NCBI GenBank assembly: GCA_029449235.1
Contig: JANATG010000001.1
Coordinates: 2,604,001-2,668,000, forward strand
Length of the DNA: 64,000 nucleotides
Reading direction: 5' to 3'
Source of the DNA: Linnemannia schmuckeri
Lineage: Eukaryota > Mortierellomycota > Mortierellomycetes > Mortierellales > Mortierellaceae
Part shown: positions 21,938 to 32,154 of the stretch, piece after piece
How the letters are laid out: every line of letters starts with the position of its first letter
Position numbering within the stretch: the stretch's first letter is position 1
The notes under the pieces: model-generated
Databases searched by the model: none
What the model saw: only the letters and a program-made list of their open reading frames with translations
What the model was told of the DNA's origin: nothing
Program-made: the position numbers and the translations under genes

Positions 21938-22630
21938 ATGAAGCCAATGCTTTTGACAGTCACTTGCGCGCTGTTCCTGGGCGCCGTTACTGGAACCCCA
22001 TTCTCATCCCCTCAAGACAGCTGCGAGGATTTGGCCGACTTTGTCCAAGGAAGTAGCAGGCTGCCTCACAAGCCCGATGAGGATGGTGTAATCAGTTACA
22101 TCTCAGGCTCGACAGCCAAGAAGATGTTCCCTGGAGCGGCCGATCGTATGTCTCTCTTCAAGAAGTACACTTTTGTCACCTATTTCAACACGTGCAAGGC
22201 AGCTCCAGCTTACACCCAGGTGCAGGTCAAGTCGGGTCCTTACAAGTTGGAAAAGACATCGAAGATTGCCTATGACTTGGGTTTGCAGGTGGGCATGGAT
22301 GCCAACCTCGCCAATGTGTTCAAATATCTCCCCAATGTCTCTGTCAAGGCCGGTGTCACACGAGGCTACGAGACGGTCGAGATCGCCGGTGTCGAAATCA
22401 AGGCCGGCGAGCTCAAACAAGAATGTGTTGTTTCGCCTGGATGGTGGTGCACCGCCTTGGTCCGACTCGATGAAATTAACAGCGGCGAAATCATTATAGA
22501 TGATCGCATTCGAGATCCTGTTTTCTTCCCTGCGTCGCTGAACGGCAAGAATCTCTACTCAGACGTTTGGCTCGATCTCCCCACAAGAGTTAGACTCAAC
22601 CGCTTCTCGTGGCAGGGCTGGAATGTCTAG
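21938..22630 (+). CDS. Small secreted protein of unknown function
   Basis: The protein has 230 residues from ATG 21938; the frame is open further upstream but that part is leader and a probable 75-bp UTR intron. Residues 1-19 (MKPMLLTVTCALFLGAVTG) form a clear signal peptide. The mature part has only four cysteines (SCEDL, NTCKA, QECVV, WWCTA), which could form two disulphides. It contains beta-strand-like segments such as VKAGVTRGYETVEIAGVEIK and EIIIDDRI. No transmembrane segment follows. I do not recognise the family. It could be an extracellular or wall protein, or an effector-like protein. A TATA box and a pair of direct repeats lie upstream, so it looks like a regulated, expressed gene. 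Confidence 0.65.
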   Translation: MKPMLLTVTCALFLGAVTGTPFSSPQDSCEDLADFVQGSSRLPHKPDEDGVISYISGSTAKKMFPGAADRMSLFKKYTFVTYFNTCKAAPAYTQVQVKSGPYKLEKTSKIAYDLGLQVGMDANLANVFKYLPNVSVKAGVTRGYETVEIAGVEIKAGELKQECVVSPGWWCTALVRLDEINSGEIIIDDRIRDPVFFPASLNGKNLYSDVWLDLPTRVRLNRFSWQGWNV

Positions 22631-22738
22631 GTCATATAAAAGCCCTTTCCTTTTATTCGCTTCATTACATCAAAGAGCAGAGAAACTAAATCTAATTGTT
22701 ATTGTTTCTGCTGATGAGTGCAAGTATGTAAGTGTGTG

Positions 22739-23396
22739 TTGTTGAGCGAACTGCGTGATGAAGGAGGCCAGATAACAATTTGAAAGTAGTGAAGGAGAGG
22801 AGGAATGAGTGGGGTGGAGAAGAAGAATAAGAGAGAAGAGAAGAGAAAGGAGGTCAGGTCATCAGGGGAAGGTGATGAAGTGACAAGAAGCAGACGAGAA
22901 CATCAACGACTAAACGACAAAGTTGTTCCTGTGTCAATTGATCTGTCCGCTCAGGGGTCAGGCTCGCCCCTTAAAGACTTGTCCTGTGATTGTGCTTTAT
23001 GGACGCCGCGGTGGGTCTTCTTTTCTCTGTGCTTCTTCTGCTTCTCCGTTTCTCTTTTCTCACTTATCCTCTTTCACCAATCCATTCCCTTCCCACCCTT
23101 TCACAAGACGATATGGACCTGATCAGGAAAACATTTTCAGGAATCACACTCCCCTCCGCCACCAACCGCAGACACCGTCGCAAACCTCCTCCTGCCATAC
23201 CCGAGATCCTCGAACTCATATTCTCATATCTCAACGACTACACCATCCGCCACTCCGTCGTCCTCGTCTGTCGCCAATGGTATATCATCAACCAAAATAG
23301 GCTCGTCCGTGAGGTCGTTTATTACCAGAACTGGGACCCGTCAAGGAAACAGCGAGCCCTCTACATGCTTCCCGGGGCCGCTCGTTTCCACTACTG
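22739..23396 (+). repeat. Near-identical copy of 13631-14288 (658 bp, one mismatch)
   Basis: Base-by-base comparison shows the same sequence as 13631-14288, offset 9,108 bp, with one visible difference (A at 14267, G at 23375). The block starts just upstream of the family-2 copy A start region, covers most of the divergent promoter, and ends inside the F-box coding part of copy 2 after 'CCACTACTG'. From 23397 on, the sequence instead matches the relic at about 18755-19080. Confidence 0.9.
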
Positions 23397-23466
23397 CAGC
23401 CTTTCTCTTGGCACTCTGTTTGTCCATCAAGTCCACATCGACCCATTTGCCGGTAGTTCCTTATGA
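23113..23466 (+). pseudogene. F-box-only chimeric open reading frame (117 residues)
   Basis: ATG 23113 corresponds to ATG 14005 of copy 2. The first about 94 codons are copy 2 apart from a Glu-to-Gly change. The frame then runs into relic sequence (HYCSLSLGTLFVHQ) and stops at 23464-23466. The result is a complete F-box plus the 'LPGAARFHYC' mark with no leucine-rich target-binding part, behind a copy of most of the promoter. It may simply be a dead fragment. If expressed it would be a Skp1-binding peptide without a substrate domain. Confidence 0.6.
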
Positions 23467-24309
23467 CTTTCTAAACCATTTCATCTCACGATATTAAGGT
23501 CGAGATATAGCTGACAGAACTGGATCTCTTCTACACCTAGCGTGAATTATTGGACTTGATAGAATAATCAAGTTTGCATTTATTTCCTACTCTATGATAT
23601 TGTCGTTTAGCATTCGTATACTTTTGCAACCGAAGGTTACATTTACGCCTTTGTTATCAACAACGTTCAAAAAAAAAATATGAATGTGATTGACAAATGG
23701 TGAAAAGAAGTGCGTTGCAATTGCAAAATATTCATTGAAACGAAGGAAGTTTGGTTGAATAGTACTTTTTCGTCGCTGCTTCCCTGGTCATAATGTGAAC
23801 ATGATGACGAGTAAGCCTTGTCAATGATCCTTGCAAGTCCCTCGAGTTTGCGTTATGAAACTTGCGAATATAGTTTTGCTCTGATAAGGCAGGACCAGTA
23901 CAAAACCATCCGCGAACTCAGCACTCCTAGAAGTCAATTCCGCCTCAATCCCCAATGATAGTCGATGAGGCCAATGATAAGTATTTGTAGCCGAGAAAGA
24001 TTCAGAAGGATCAAAAGCTGCTCCACTGTCACTGCGCCCATATCAAGGAAAAGTAGTTTGAGGGGTAAGGCGGAAAGAACGCCAAAAGTTAGGTGTGCTC
24101 AGCAACCAAGGAAGTCTTAACGACTCTATTTGACAATGCGCCGACGAGAGAACCACGCGTCGAACAATCGACATTACGTCCGATTTTTCGCTACGCACAA
24201 TCAGTGTTCTCAAGACGCTCAGATCGGCATGTTAGAGAACCCCACAGATATGCCAACTCACACTAAGGTAAACCAGCGGAAGCTTTGGTATCACAGTTAC
24301 CATCAAAAC
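23467..24309. other. Gene-poor stretch with relic flank
   Basis: The part to about 23720 is the flank shared with about 18776-19080 (matches such as CAACAACGTTCAAAAAA and AATGTGATTGACA). Beyond it I see no coding signal until the 3' remnant of family-2 copy B near 24310. Confidence 0.4.
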
Positions 24310-26200
24310 CATGGACGCAGGAATGATACCGTCCCTTTCCTGGCCTCAAGATCGATGTTATTGGGCTCAGACTGGCATTCTCCTGAAAATCCAGCTCCAC
24401 AGCCCGAACATTCGACTGACCAATTCAGTCGATCAACATGACCAGATCTGCCGATCCAAACAACCACTCAAGAGTGACCTTGAGATCTGTTACAGCCGGC
24501 GCCTGCGCGGAGAGTCTTGAGAAGAAGTGCTTGGCTGCGGTACTGGAGTTAAGAGCAACTACGAACTTGCCAAGCTGGGGATCGTAGGTGCCGCCGTTGG
24601 TCTCTACGCACTGGAGGAACGGCGTCATGATAGTCTCACGGTTGACTTCGCGGTAGTAGTCGAGACAAACCCACTTGCCATGACCCGCTTCTGTCGTGAT
24701 CATGTACAGGTTGCTGAGGGTTTTATCTCCATCCTTCTTCCACAGGAACGAGTCCAGACGTCGTAAGTCCGCATTTTCTAGTGCAGCAAAGCCATTGAAC
24801 ATGTCCTCTTCTTCTGAGTTGAGGGCACAGCCGGTCATCTCACCCGCCACTGCGTCTTCCCCCAGTTTTTGCTTCAAAAAGTTGATCGACATGTCGATTG
24901 CCTCTATAGCTCTTTCGTAACCGCCTTCACCCTATCCATGATGACTTTAGCACTGCTGTCAGCCAAAATCACTGCAGGAGTAACCACCATTGCGACAGCC
25001 AGACAGTATTTCAGGATCCTGAGCATGCCAAGAACATAAGGGTCGTATCGATCAAAGAACTCTTTGGGACGAGACAGTTCATAGCTCTCATGCTTGACAA
25101 GATGGATGCTGTTCTGGACGGCGATAGGGGCGTTGGGGGCAGCAGCAGCAATGGTGATCTGATCAGAGGGGGTACTGGCCGTGGTATTCCTCCTGCAGTG
25201 ATTGCCGCATTCGCACAAGAAGAACAGTTGAAATCGCTCCATGACAAAGTTTCGTGGATCCCGCCTCTCGTACGAATCTGAGAGAAAGACGAAAAGGCGA
25301 GAAATTGGGTACTTATGCAACTCGTAGTTCTGTAAGAGGATGGCCTCGATCCTCTGCTGGGCAACAATCAGTCGGTCGATGGTCTGTTGCTGCATCCTGT
25401 GCATCTCCTCGTCCCACTCCTTGGCTACCGCAAGTTCCGCTAACATTTTTTCCTCTCGTTCCTGGCCTCGGCAAGCTGTGTAAGGGTATTCTGTCGTTGG
25501 ACCATTCGGAAGAGTTGTTGCATAAGCTGAATGTGGTGGGCTGACTGATTGTCGGTCGAACGATCAAGCTTAGCCTGGGTCTATGAGATCTCCAAGGCAG
25601 TGGACGACAGAACTGCGATAGGGCGAGCAGAAGATGATGTATGATGAAGGCTGACTGTCGGTGGAGATGATGAGACGGAAGGGGAACGAGAGATAGGATG
25701 GGGTATAAGGGAGTCAGAGCAAATTGAGACGACAGACTGGAAGGAACGATTCGACAACGCTACGGTCATGCTCTCGTCTGTGAGCAAATGAGTCGGTGGC
25801 GAGATTTGTTCGTATGGCTTTGAACGTCGACCATAGTGTGTGAGTTGACTGACGAACCGACCAAAACAACGTCAATGATATGGTCTAGGTAATGTGCGAT
25901 CTTTTTAGGTTCGTACCTACGAGCTTTGACCAAAAAGAAGGTAGAATAGATTCCTTTTAACAGACTATCGTTTGTTTGCTGTGTGGTTATTGTATGATTA
26001 CTATGAGAGCCAAAGTTCGTACTTTTTCTATTCTTGTCCCCCAGAAAATTGAGCGTCACTCCGTTCAGTTAGAAACGAATGGCACCGAAGAATGTTTCTT
26101 GAACGTCGGTCAGTTGACTGTAAGGCGGTCCGTCGCCGTCTTGGCAAACAGCCAGGAACTCAACCATGCCGCCGAACGGAATCGCTGGAATGATTGCATT
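24310..26200 (-). pseudogene. Family-2 gene, copy B, decayed and 3' truncated
   Basis: Minus-strand pieces follow the family-2 order. Near 26165-26070 are exon-1 residues (MVEFLAVCQDG..TDVQETF) with an in-frame stop. 'YEPKKIAHYLDHIIDVV' lies near 25915. The Ser-rich linker is at 25790-25590 and coiled-coil remains follow. Then come an open stretch with YELHKYPISRLFVFLSDS, FFLCECGNHC and HLVKHESYELSRPKEFF (25446-24904), and a second with LDSFLWKKDGDKTLSNLYMI (24892-24425). The leucine-rich tail stops soon after GKGRYHS near 24330. Stops and frame changes plus loss of most of the tail mark a pseudogene. The nearest intact upstream neighbour is the F-box gene at 27462, in divergent orientation. 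Confidence 0.75.
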
Positions 26201-26533
26201 GAGTTTTTGCGAAATCCAGATTAGAACGGCAGAAATGATGAGTGAATGAATAAAATGGAATGAAAGTGAGAGAAAAATAAATTGCAGGGGTGGCAGAGGT
26301 GAGGATGGAAGGAATGGCGACAGGGAGACTGTATGAGAGAAAATAAAACTGAAAAGAAGGAGCAACTCTATCTTGCGTGAGATATATGAGCGAGAGAAAA
26401 ACAAACATAAATGGCGCTGTATTGAATTGTGTGTGTGGTAGAATTGCCTATGCAAGGTCCTGTTGGTGTAAGCTCGCTTGATTTTTATTTTTGCTTTCTT
26501 GCCTTATTGTTAGCAGTGGTTGTTGTCCTAGGC

Positions 26534-26911
26534 TCATGGAATAATGCCTTCAAGCAGAAGAGGTTTGGGAGTTGAACCAACCGCGCACAAGCCAAGTGAT
26601 GACAGCATAGTCGTCAGTGCCTGAATAAAAAGTCAGTATCTGAGATTTGGAGAGCGTTGGTGTCAAGCCCCAACCTTCGTTCGTCGAAAATCAGTCAATT
26701 GAGTTGTTCGAGTATTTACCCTTAAGTAGCCTCTAGGCACGGGATGTGATTGTTGTGGGGGTCTTGAGGGGAGTTGCCCTTGGTTGGCCGAGTCGTTGGC
26801 GGCAGTGCCAGGTGTGACAGGGTCACTAGTCGAGGAAGAGGGAGAAGGGAAAGTGGAGTTCTTCTCTACAACCCCTGTATTCAAAGGTGTGTCTCCAGGA
26901 TCGACGGGCAT
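26534..26911 (-). CDS. Possible small two-exon protein (92 residues), unknown
   Basis: ATG 26911 opens a 64-codon Ser/Thr/Pro/Gln-rich exon (26911-26720) ending at AGG|GTAAAT. A strong acceptor (branch-like TACTGAC, then TTATTCAG) at 26621 would join exon 2 (26620-26534). In phase 0 exon 2 reads ALTTMLSSLGLCAVGSTPK and stops at 26534. In another phase the same exon reads a more protein-like TDDYAVITWLVRGWFNSQ, which suggests my exon-1 end may be wrong. No family is recognised. It lies between family-2 copy B and F-box copy 3. Confidence 0.25.
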
Positions 26912-27010
26912 AACTCAGATAGCAGGCAAACGAGGAAAAAAGGATGTGTATGTGTGTATGGGTTGTGTGTCCCTTCTCAATATCACAATAAAAAAACAGT
27001 GACTCTCAAG

Positions 27011-27136
27011 ACCTGCTCGTATCGTGGAAGAAGGTGATTTTATGTCAATAGCTATTCTCTAAAGACTGGAAACTACTACTGCTCCTAATGATCAAAAAGG
27101 TACAGTGCTTACCTGCTCGTATCGTGGAAGAAGGTG
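27011..27136. repeat. 26-bp direct repeat, 100 bp apart
   Basis: ACCTGCTCGTATCGTGGAAG followed by AAGGTG occurs at 27011-27036 and again at 27111-27136. The spacing fits a roughly 100-bp tandem duplication whose middle has since diverged. It lies in the upstream region of the F-box gene at 27462. Confidence 0.7.
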
Positions 27137-27461
27137 CTTTTCCAGACACTCGCAGGCAAACGCGTAAAATAGTCAAAATGACCATCAGAAACTAAGCCAC
27201 TCAAAATCACCACATTGTTTTCTCGGCACCGTGTCAACGCGGCTTGCTCTTTACCCGGCGCACGTAATTCCACTCGATCAACTCACTCGTTCACACTCTT
27301 CTTGACTCCCATCCCTCCTTTTGCACTCAGTCTTGCCCCAGTTTACTCTACCTTCCCTCTCTCTTGCACCTTCAAATTCATTTTACATCTACCTCGCAAT
27401 TACTCTCCTCCTTATCGTCATCGCAATTGTTTGCTGGCATCGTTCTTTACCTTCGACAGAA

Positions 27462-29408
27462 ATGACCCTTACTGCTTCACCTTATCAAACATCCTCACAA
27501 CCACAGCAATTGACCCCTTCTCTTACTATTACTCGACCCCCGTCGCCACTGAACATCCCTGAGCTACTCGAACTCATCTTCTCCTTTCTCAACGAACACA
27601 CACTTAGGATAGCCGTCCTCGTCTGCCGACATTGGTATCGCCTAAATCATGACCGTTTATTCCGTGAGGTGACTTGGGACATCAACTGGAGCCCCTCTGC
27701 ACCGAAGCAAGCCCTCAAACAACTGCCCGGTGCTGGACGATTGCTGCTGAGCTGCAGTCAGGAAATCTTCGAGTGGCGTGGTCCCGATTTGCATAATGCC
27801 CTCCTGGCCCTCCAGACACCTGCACGCCAATGGACGACACTGTCACCCTTGGCCTGGTATCGAAATACAGCAACAACGACTACGAAATTTGATAACCACA
27901 GTCCTCTTCGGGAATTAGTTTTCATAACGGGATTCAACTTCACGGATACAGCAATGGACCTTCTGCCCTTCCCGCAATCTCTGACCAGCCTGACCATTCA
28001 CCAAGACGCGCAGATTTCTTTGGACATTGGAAGGATCCTGGCCATTTGTCCGCTTTTGACGAACTTGCACCTATCCAGCAAGGTTATGGTGGTTTTCCGT
28101 GGTCCGTACACGAGTCAAGGAAAGGACGCCCTACAGGATACATTGCAGTTGCGGTCCCTGGTTCTCCAATACCCTGCAGTCCGCCAGTCATGGATGGAAG
28201 GCTTGCTGACGATCATGCCCCACCTCCAGGAACTCCAACTTATCGGCATCAAGGGCTACAACGGCGCACCTTGGCATGGCCCCCGGTTTCGCGACTACCT
28301 TCAAGAACTTTCTCTTCGAAACCTCAGACAGTTCCATTTCTCGCAGCATTGGAGCAGCATTGACGAACCCGACCAGGCGGAAATGACGTTTGTTGTTTGT
28401 CCCCTGGCAAAGGAGCGGTCTTTCTTCTGCTATGATTTGACGCCGGAGATTGTGAGCATTTTGACAGGACAGTCGATCATGTTGACGACTCTCGAGATCC
28501 TCCTACCTTATGACGTGTATTGCTTCCGAGACGGCTGGCGGCGGGACTTACGTGATTATGGATATTTTTACAGTGTACGACTTTTGCACCAGCTCCTCTG
28601 TGAATGTCCCAATCTTCGACACCTCAAGACGCTCAAGATACCCTACATGACTTACTGGATGGACATTTACCGCCGTCTCGGTCATTACTCAGCTGCAGAA
28701 GGATATGGTCCCTTACGGTGTGCGGTGAAGGCCGTGCCTGGGATCTGGATTTGTCAAGGACTGGAGACTTTGGACCTTGACCTGCACATTCACGAGCGTG
28801 CAACGATAAGAGGGGATTTGCATTTGAGAATCGCTTACGGATATGTGGCCCGAGTCTGCTCACGCTTACAGGACCTTCGGATCTCTTTTCCAAACTACTG
28901 TCTATTTTCACTTGGTTATGAAGACTGGGATTACAAACCGTTTATTCTGGCAGGAGGACTTTGTTTAATTTCGAGGCTAGCCCGTTTGGAGCGTCTCCGG
29001 GTAGAGTACAGAACTGGAGCTGTCGATTGCGAACTCCCAGAGCTGAACTGGTTGTGTCGATCCGGCCGCACGGAGAAGTACAGGGTGAGGAGGAGTGCGA
29101 TTGTCGAAGACTGGAAAGAGCTTTGTGAAAGGGAGGTTGATGTGGAGAGTCGACGTTTGAGGAATGTTGCCGGGTCTCCTATTACCATACTTGGATCAGG
29201 AGGCAGTGACGTCGAGTTGATGGATAATCTGAAGAATCTGGGCCTTTTACGGGATGTGGTGGATATGGTGAAAGAAATGGACACGGACGAGTTTAATTGC
29301 TTACCAGAGTTACGCCAACTTGCTTGTGGTCGCCATCTGGAACAGACTCCGGAGAAGGAGATGAGGTCGGTCTTTTATTCCGGGCCTTCTGGAATCGTCG
29401 GAGGATAG
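27462..29408 (+). CDS. F-box/leucine-rich protein, family 1, copy 3
   Basis: A single exon codes for 648 residues from ATG 27462; earlier in-frame codons back to 27321 are TTG-started leader. The F-box (LNIPELLELIFSFLNEHTLRI..CRHWYRLNHDRLFREVTW) spans about residues 27-70, then 'LKQLPGAGRLLLSC'. Repeated leucine-rich units follow (RILAICPLLTNLHL; LRSLVLQ; LTTLEILLPYD; LLHQLLCECPNLRHLKTLKI), then 'IWICQGLETLDLDLHIHE', a GYVARVCSRL variant of the GYIS signature, 'LAGGLCLISRLARLERLRV' and the tail 'NLGLLRDVVDMVKEMDTDEFNCLP'. Its middle is closest to copies 5 and 6. Expected role: SCF substrate receptor. It reads away from family-2 relic B. A run of about 20 T follows the stop. Confidence 0.8.
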   Translation: MTLTASPYQTSSQPQQLTPSLTITRPPSPLNIPELLELIFSFLNEHTLRIAVLVCRHWYRLNHDRLFREVTWDINWSPSAPKQALKQLPGAGRLLLSCSQEIFEWRGPDLHNALLALQTPARQWTTLSPLAWYRNTATTTTKFDNHSPLRELVFITGFNFTDTAMDLLPFPQSLTSLTIHQDAQISLDIGRILAICPLLTNLHLSSKVMVVFRGPYTSQGKDALQDTLQLRSLVLQYPAVRQSWMEGLLTIMPHLQELQLIGIKGYNGAPWHGPRFRDYLQELSLRNLRQFHFSQHWSSIDEPDQAEMTFVVCPLAKERSFFCYDLTPEIVSILTGQSIMLTTLEILLPYDVYCFRDGWRRDLRDYGYFYSVRLLHQLLCECPNLRHLKTLKIPYMTYWMDIYRRLGHYSAAEGYGPLRCAVKAVPGIWICQGLETLDLDLHIHERATIRGDLHLRIAYGYVARVCSRLQDLRISFPNYCLFSLGYEDWDYKPFILAGGLCLISRLARLERLRVEYRTGAVDCELPELNWLCRSGRTEKYRVRRSAIVEDWKELCEREVDVESRRLRNVAGSPITILGSGGSDVELMDNLKNLGLLRDVVDMVKEMDTDEFNCLPELRQLACGRHLEQTPEKEMRSVFYSGPSGIVGG

Positions 29409-29991
29409 CTGTCAAAATGGGGCCTGCTTTGAACATACGATTAAAGATTTCAGCACTCTTTATTTCTTTTTTTTTTTTTTTTTTGTCATGTGGAGAGAGA
29501 AAGCAATGTGTGGAAAGTCTTGTTCCAATGCCCTCCTCATAGCCACTGCTAAGAAAACGCCAAAAGTATGCATTTCTAGTACTGGTAAATATTAGGACTT
29601 TTTTTTATTTTATTCCATTCTTAATCTATTGTGCAAATATAGTAAACGAGTTCTCCGCTATTGCTGCAAGACTTTTTCTGTCGCCATAAACAAAGGTACC
29701 AAGGAATGACAGGTACAAGATCTTCCCTAGCCGCCCCATCTTTCTCCTTTATTATCGCCGTGTCTGTGCGAAAACAAGGTTCCCAAGAGTCAAAAAGAAG
29801 GCCGGTGGCAAAATCAAGGCCATCCAATTGGAGTGGCCAGTTGCAGTAAGGTTCGCTCTCTTCCTTTCTTAGACCGTTGACTGATCAACTGTCTTTCCCC
29901 TTTTCTTTTCATCACTCCCTCTCTCTCGCATTCTCAATCATTCATTCGTCTACTCACCTAATTCATCTACTACCCGCTTCACCTCCATCAG

Positions 29992-31824
29992 ATGACACCC
30001 ATCGGCAAGGTGTTCGACATCCTCGAACTAACAACACTCATTGCTGACGATCTCTCTCAGCACGACCTAGCCCTCTGCTGCTGTGTCAGCAAATCCTTCT
30101 TCAACATTTTTTCCCCGCATCTCTGGCACTTCATCACCATCCACCCAAACGACCCCATCCTCAAATTTCAGTCTCCCGAAGGACGCGCAGGACTCCTTCG
30201 CAACGGTCATCACATCCGAGTCCTCCGAGCATACGGCCTCTTCGCTCTCGAGCCCTTCGTCGAATCTGGCTCCACGTGTACAAACCTAGTCTCTCTCGAC
30301 GTGAACCACAGCGTCGATCGGTTCACAGGAAAGGTGACCGTCACCAGAACTTTTGAGATGCTTTCAAGGGGAAGGAGGGGTTCAATTGGTGCTGGGCAGA
30401 GGCAGATCTCTCGCGTGATGGTGTTTCCCTTTAGCCATTACGCCGAGTCGAAGAGAGTCAGTGAAACGACCTTGATCTCTATTCTCAAGCGCAATCTGCG
30501 ACTAGAGTTCTTGATCGTACCTTCGTATTGTTTGGATTGCGAGGCCATTGCCAAGGTTGCTGGAGAGTCGCTTCTCTTCCTGAAGGAATTTTATTCAGAC
30601 AATGATCTCAAACTGCAACGTCACACCATCAACTTCTCGCTGCGTGAGAATTTCAGGAAGACTCAGGCTTAATCTGGCACCGGCCTAGAGGCTGTAGAGG
30701 GGCACCTCCAGTCCACCGAGATAGTGTTGTTGCGTCCGCTTTTGAGCGACTATCCGAGGTTGAGAAATTTGCAGATGGACATATATGGGAGGGTCAATCG
30801 TGACATATTGGAACGGATCCGGTTGGCCGACAGGAGACTCACTTTCTTGGAGATGACCCATGGGTGTTCGTCGCAGATCACCCAGATTCTGATGTGTGCT
30901 TCGCCTCTGAGGCACATCTATCTGACATGAGACTGGTGGAGCGACACCCAGAGAACGTACGACAGCAAGGACAGAGCGGTTAAAAAAGCCTTTCTTAGGC
31001 ACGCCCCGACATTGGAGCATCTCGAAACCGGCACCTGCAACTTCTCCGAGGAGATCCTTCAAGCCCTACTGCATTCTAGTCCATTTCTTCGCACCCTCAA
31101 GACCATGCAAGCCTGTGTCTTTCATCAACCTTGCAAAGAGGTAGAACTGGATGCCTTCCGGGTCATCAAAATTCCTTGGATCTGTACGCAGCTCGAAGAA
31201 TTCGAGTGCAGAATCCTCAACATCATCCGCCCAGACGTTATCATCACTCCTTTCGATAACGTCTTTCCCGATCCTCCTCCTCCCCCTCCTGGTGCTCTCC
31301 CTGGTCTCGTTGCTGCTCAAGATCAAGGGCCATTAGCAGGCGCATTGCTGATTGCCCAGCAAAAGAGTCATGCTGTCCAACGACGAGTCCTCAGACAAAT
31401 CGGTCAGCTGACCCACCTCCGAAAGCTGAGTCTCGGAAGACATGTCTTCGATGACAACTCTCCGCAGTACTCACGGTTGAAGATCAGAGGTATTCGCATA
31501 ATGACCGTCGATGAACATTTTGATTGGAGGTGTTTGGAGCTCACCCTCGAGAGTGGGCTTGACGAGTTGGTCGGATTGAAGCAGTTGGAGGAATTGGGGG
31601 TCTCTAAGATGGCGCATCGGATTGGGTTGGCCGAAGTTCAATGGATGGTTGAGAACTGGCCACGGTTGAGGATAATTAGTGGACTGGAGTACAGCGATAG
31701 TAATCGTGAAGCGTATGGTGGTGGTGATGCTGATGAAGTGAACGCGGTTGGTTCTCTTGAGGAAGACGCGCCGGAGCATGTCAAATGGATCAAAAAGAAC
31801 AGACCCGACATCCAGTTGTTGTAA
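29992..31824 (+). pseudogene. F-box/leucine-rich gene of a second subfamily with two in-frame stops
   Basis: One reading frame runs from ATG 29992 to TAA 31822-31824 (610 residues) and is broken only by TAA 30670-30672 and TGA 30928-30930; there is no frameshift. The N-terminus is a classical F-box (FDILELTTLIADDLSQHDLA..SKSFFNIFSPHLW). Leucine-rich segments follow (RLRNLQMDI, LTFLEMTH, LRTLKTMQ, LEEFECRILNI, LTHLRKLSLGRHVF, LKQLEELGVSKMAH) and end at VEWxx-type 'VKWIKKNRPDIQLL'. It lacks the 'LPGAGRF' and 'HSRI.FGYI' marks of family 1. Both stops could arise from CAA or CGA by one C-to-T change. Read as it stands, it would give a 226-residue F-box protein. I call it a young pseudogene; stop-codon readthrough is the alternative. 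Confidence 0.75.
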
Positions 31825-32154
31825 TATTCTTCTCAACGGAAAATATAAAAAAAAAGTTGAATTTCATTGTGCTCGTGCACTTTGACAAAAAAGAAAACAA
31901 AAGTGATAGTGGAAGTATAGGTCTTTGAAAATTACCACCCTTTCACTCCCTTCGCAGCTCAAATGGACAATTCTGGTGAAAGCAATTGCTTCAGCGACTC
32001 AAGGATAACATTTGACGACAGTACACGTACCTCTGAATGATCAGCACTAATAAATCAGCAGCAACATTCATCAAATATGGACGACCATTCTTTTTTTTTT
32101 TTTTACTTTGCAAGAAGCATCGGCAGCGGGCTTTATATTAATTTCACAGGGTTA

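Noticed and set aside
27011..27136. Intron newly created by the tandem duplication (GAGCAG|GTAAGC to GAGCAG|GT)
   Set aside because: The splice-like borders are suggestive, but the adjoining minus-strand frames hit stops soon after the junction, so no gene can be supported.
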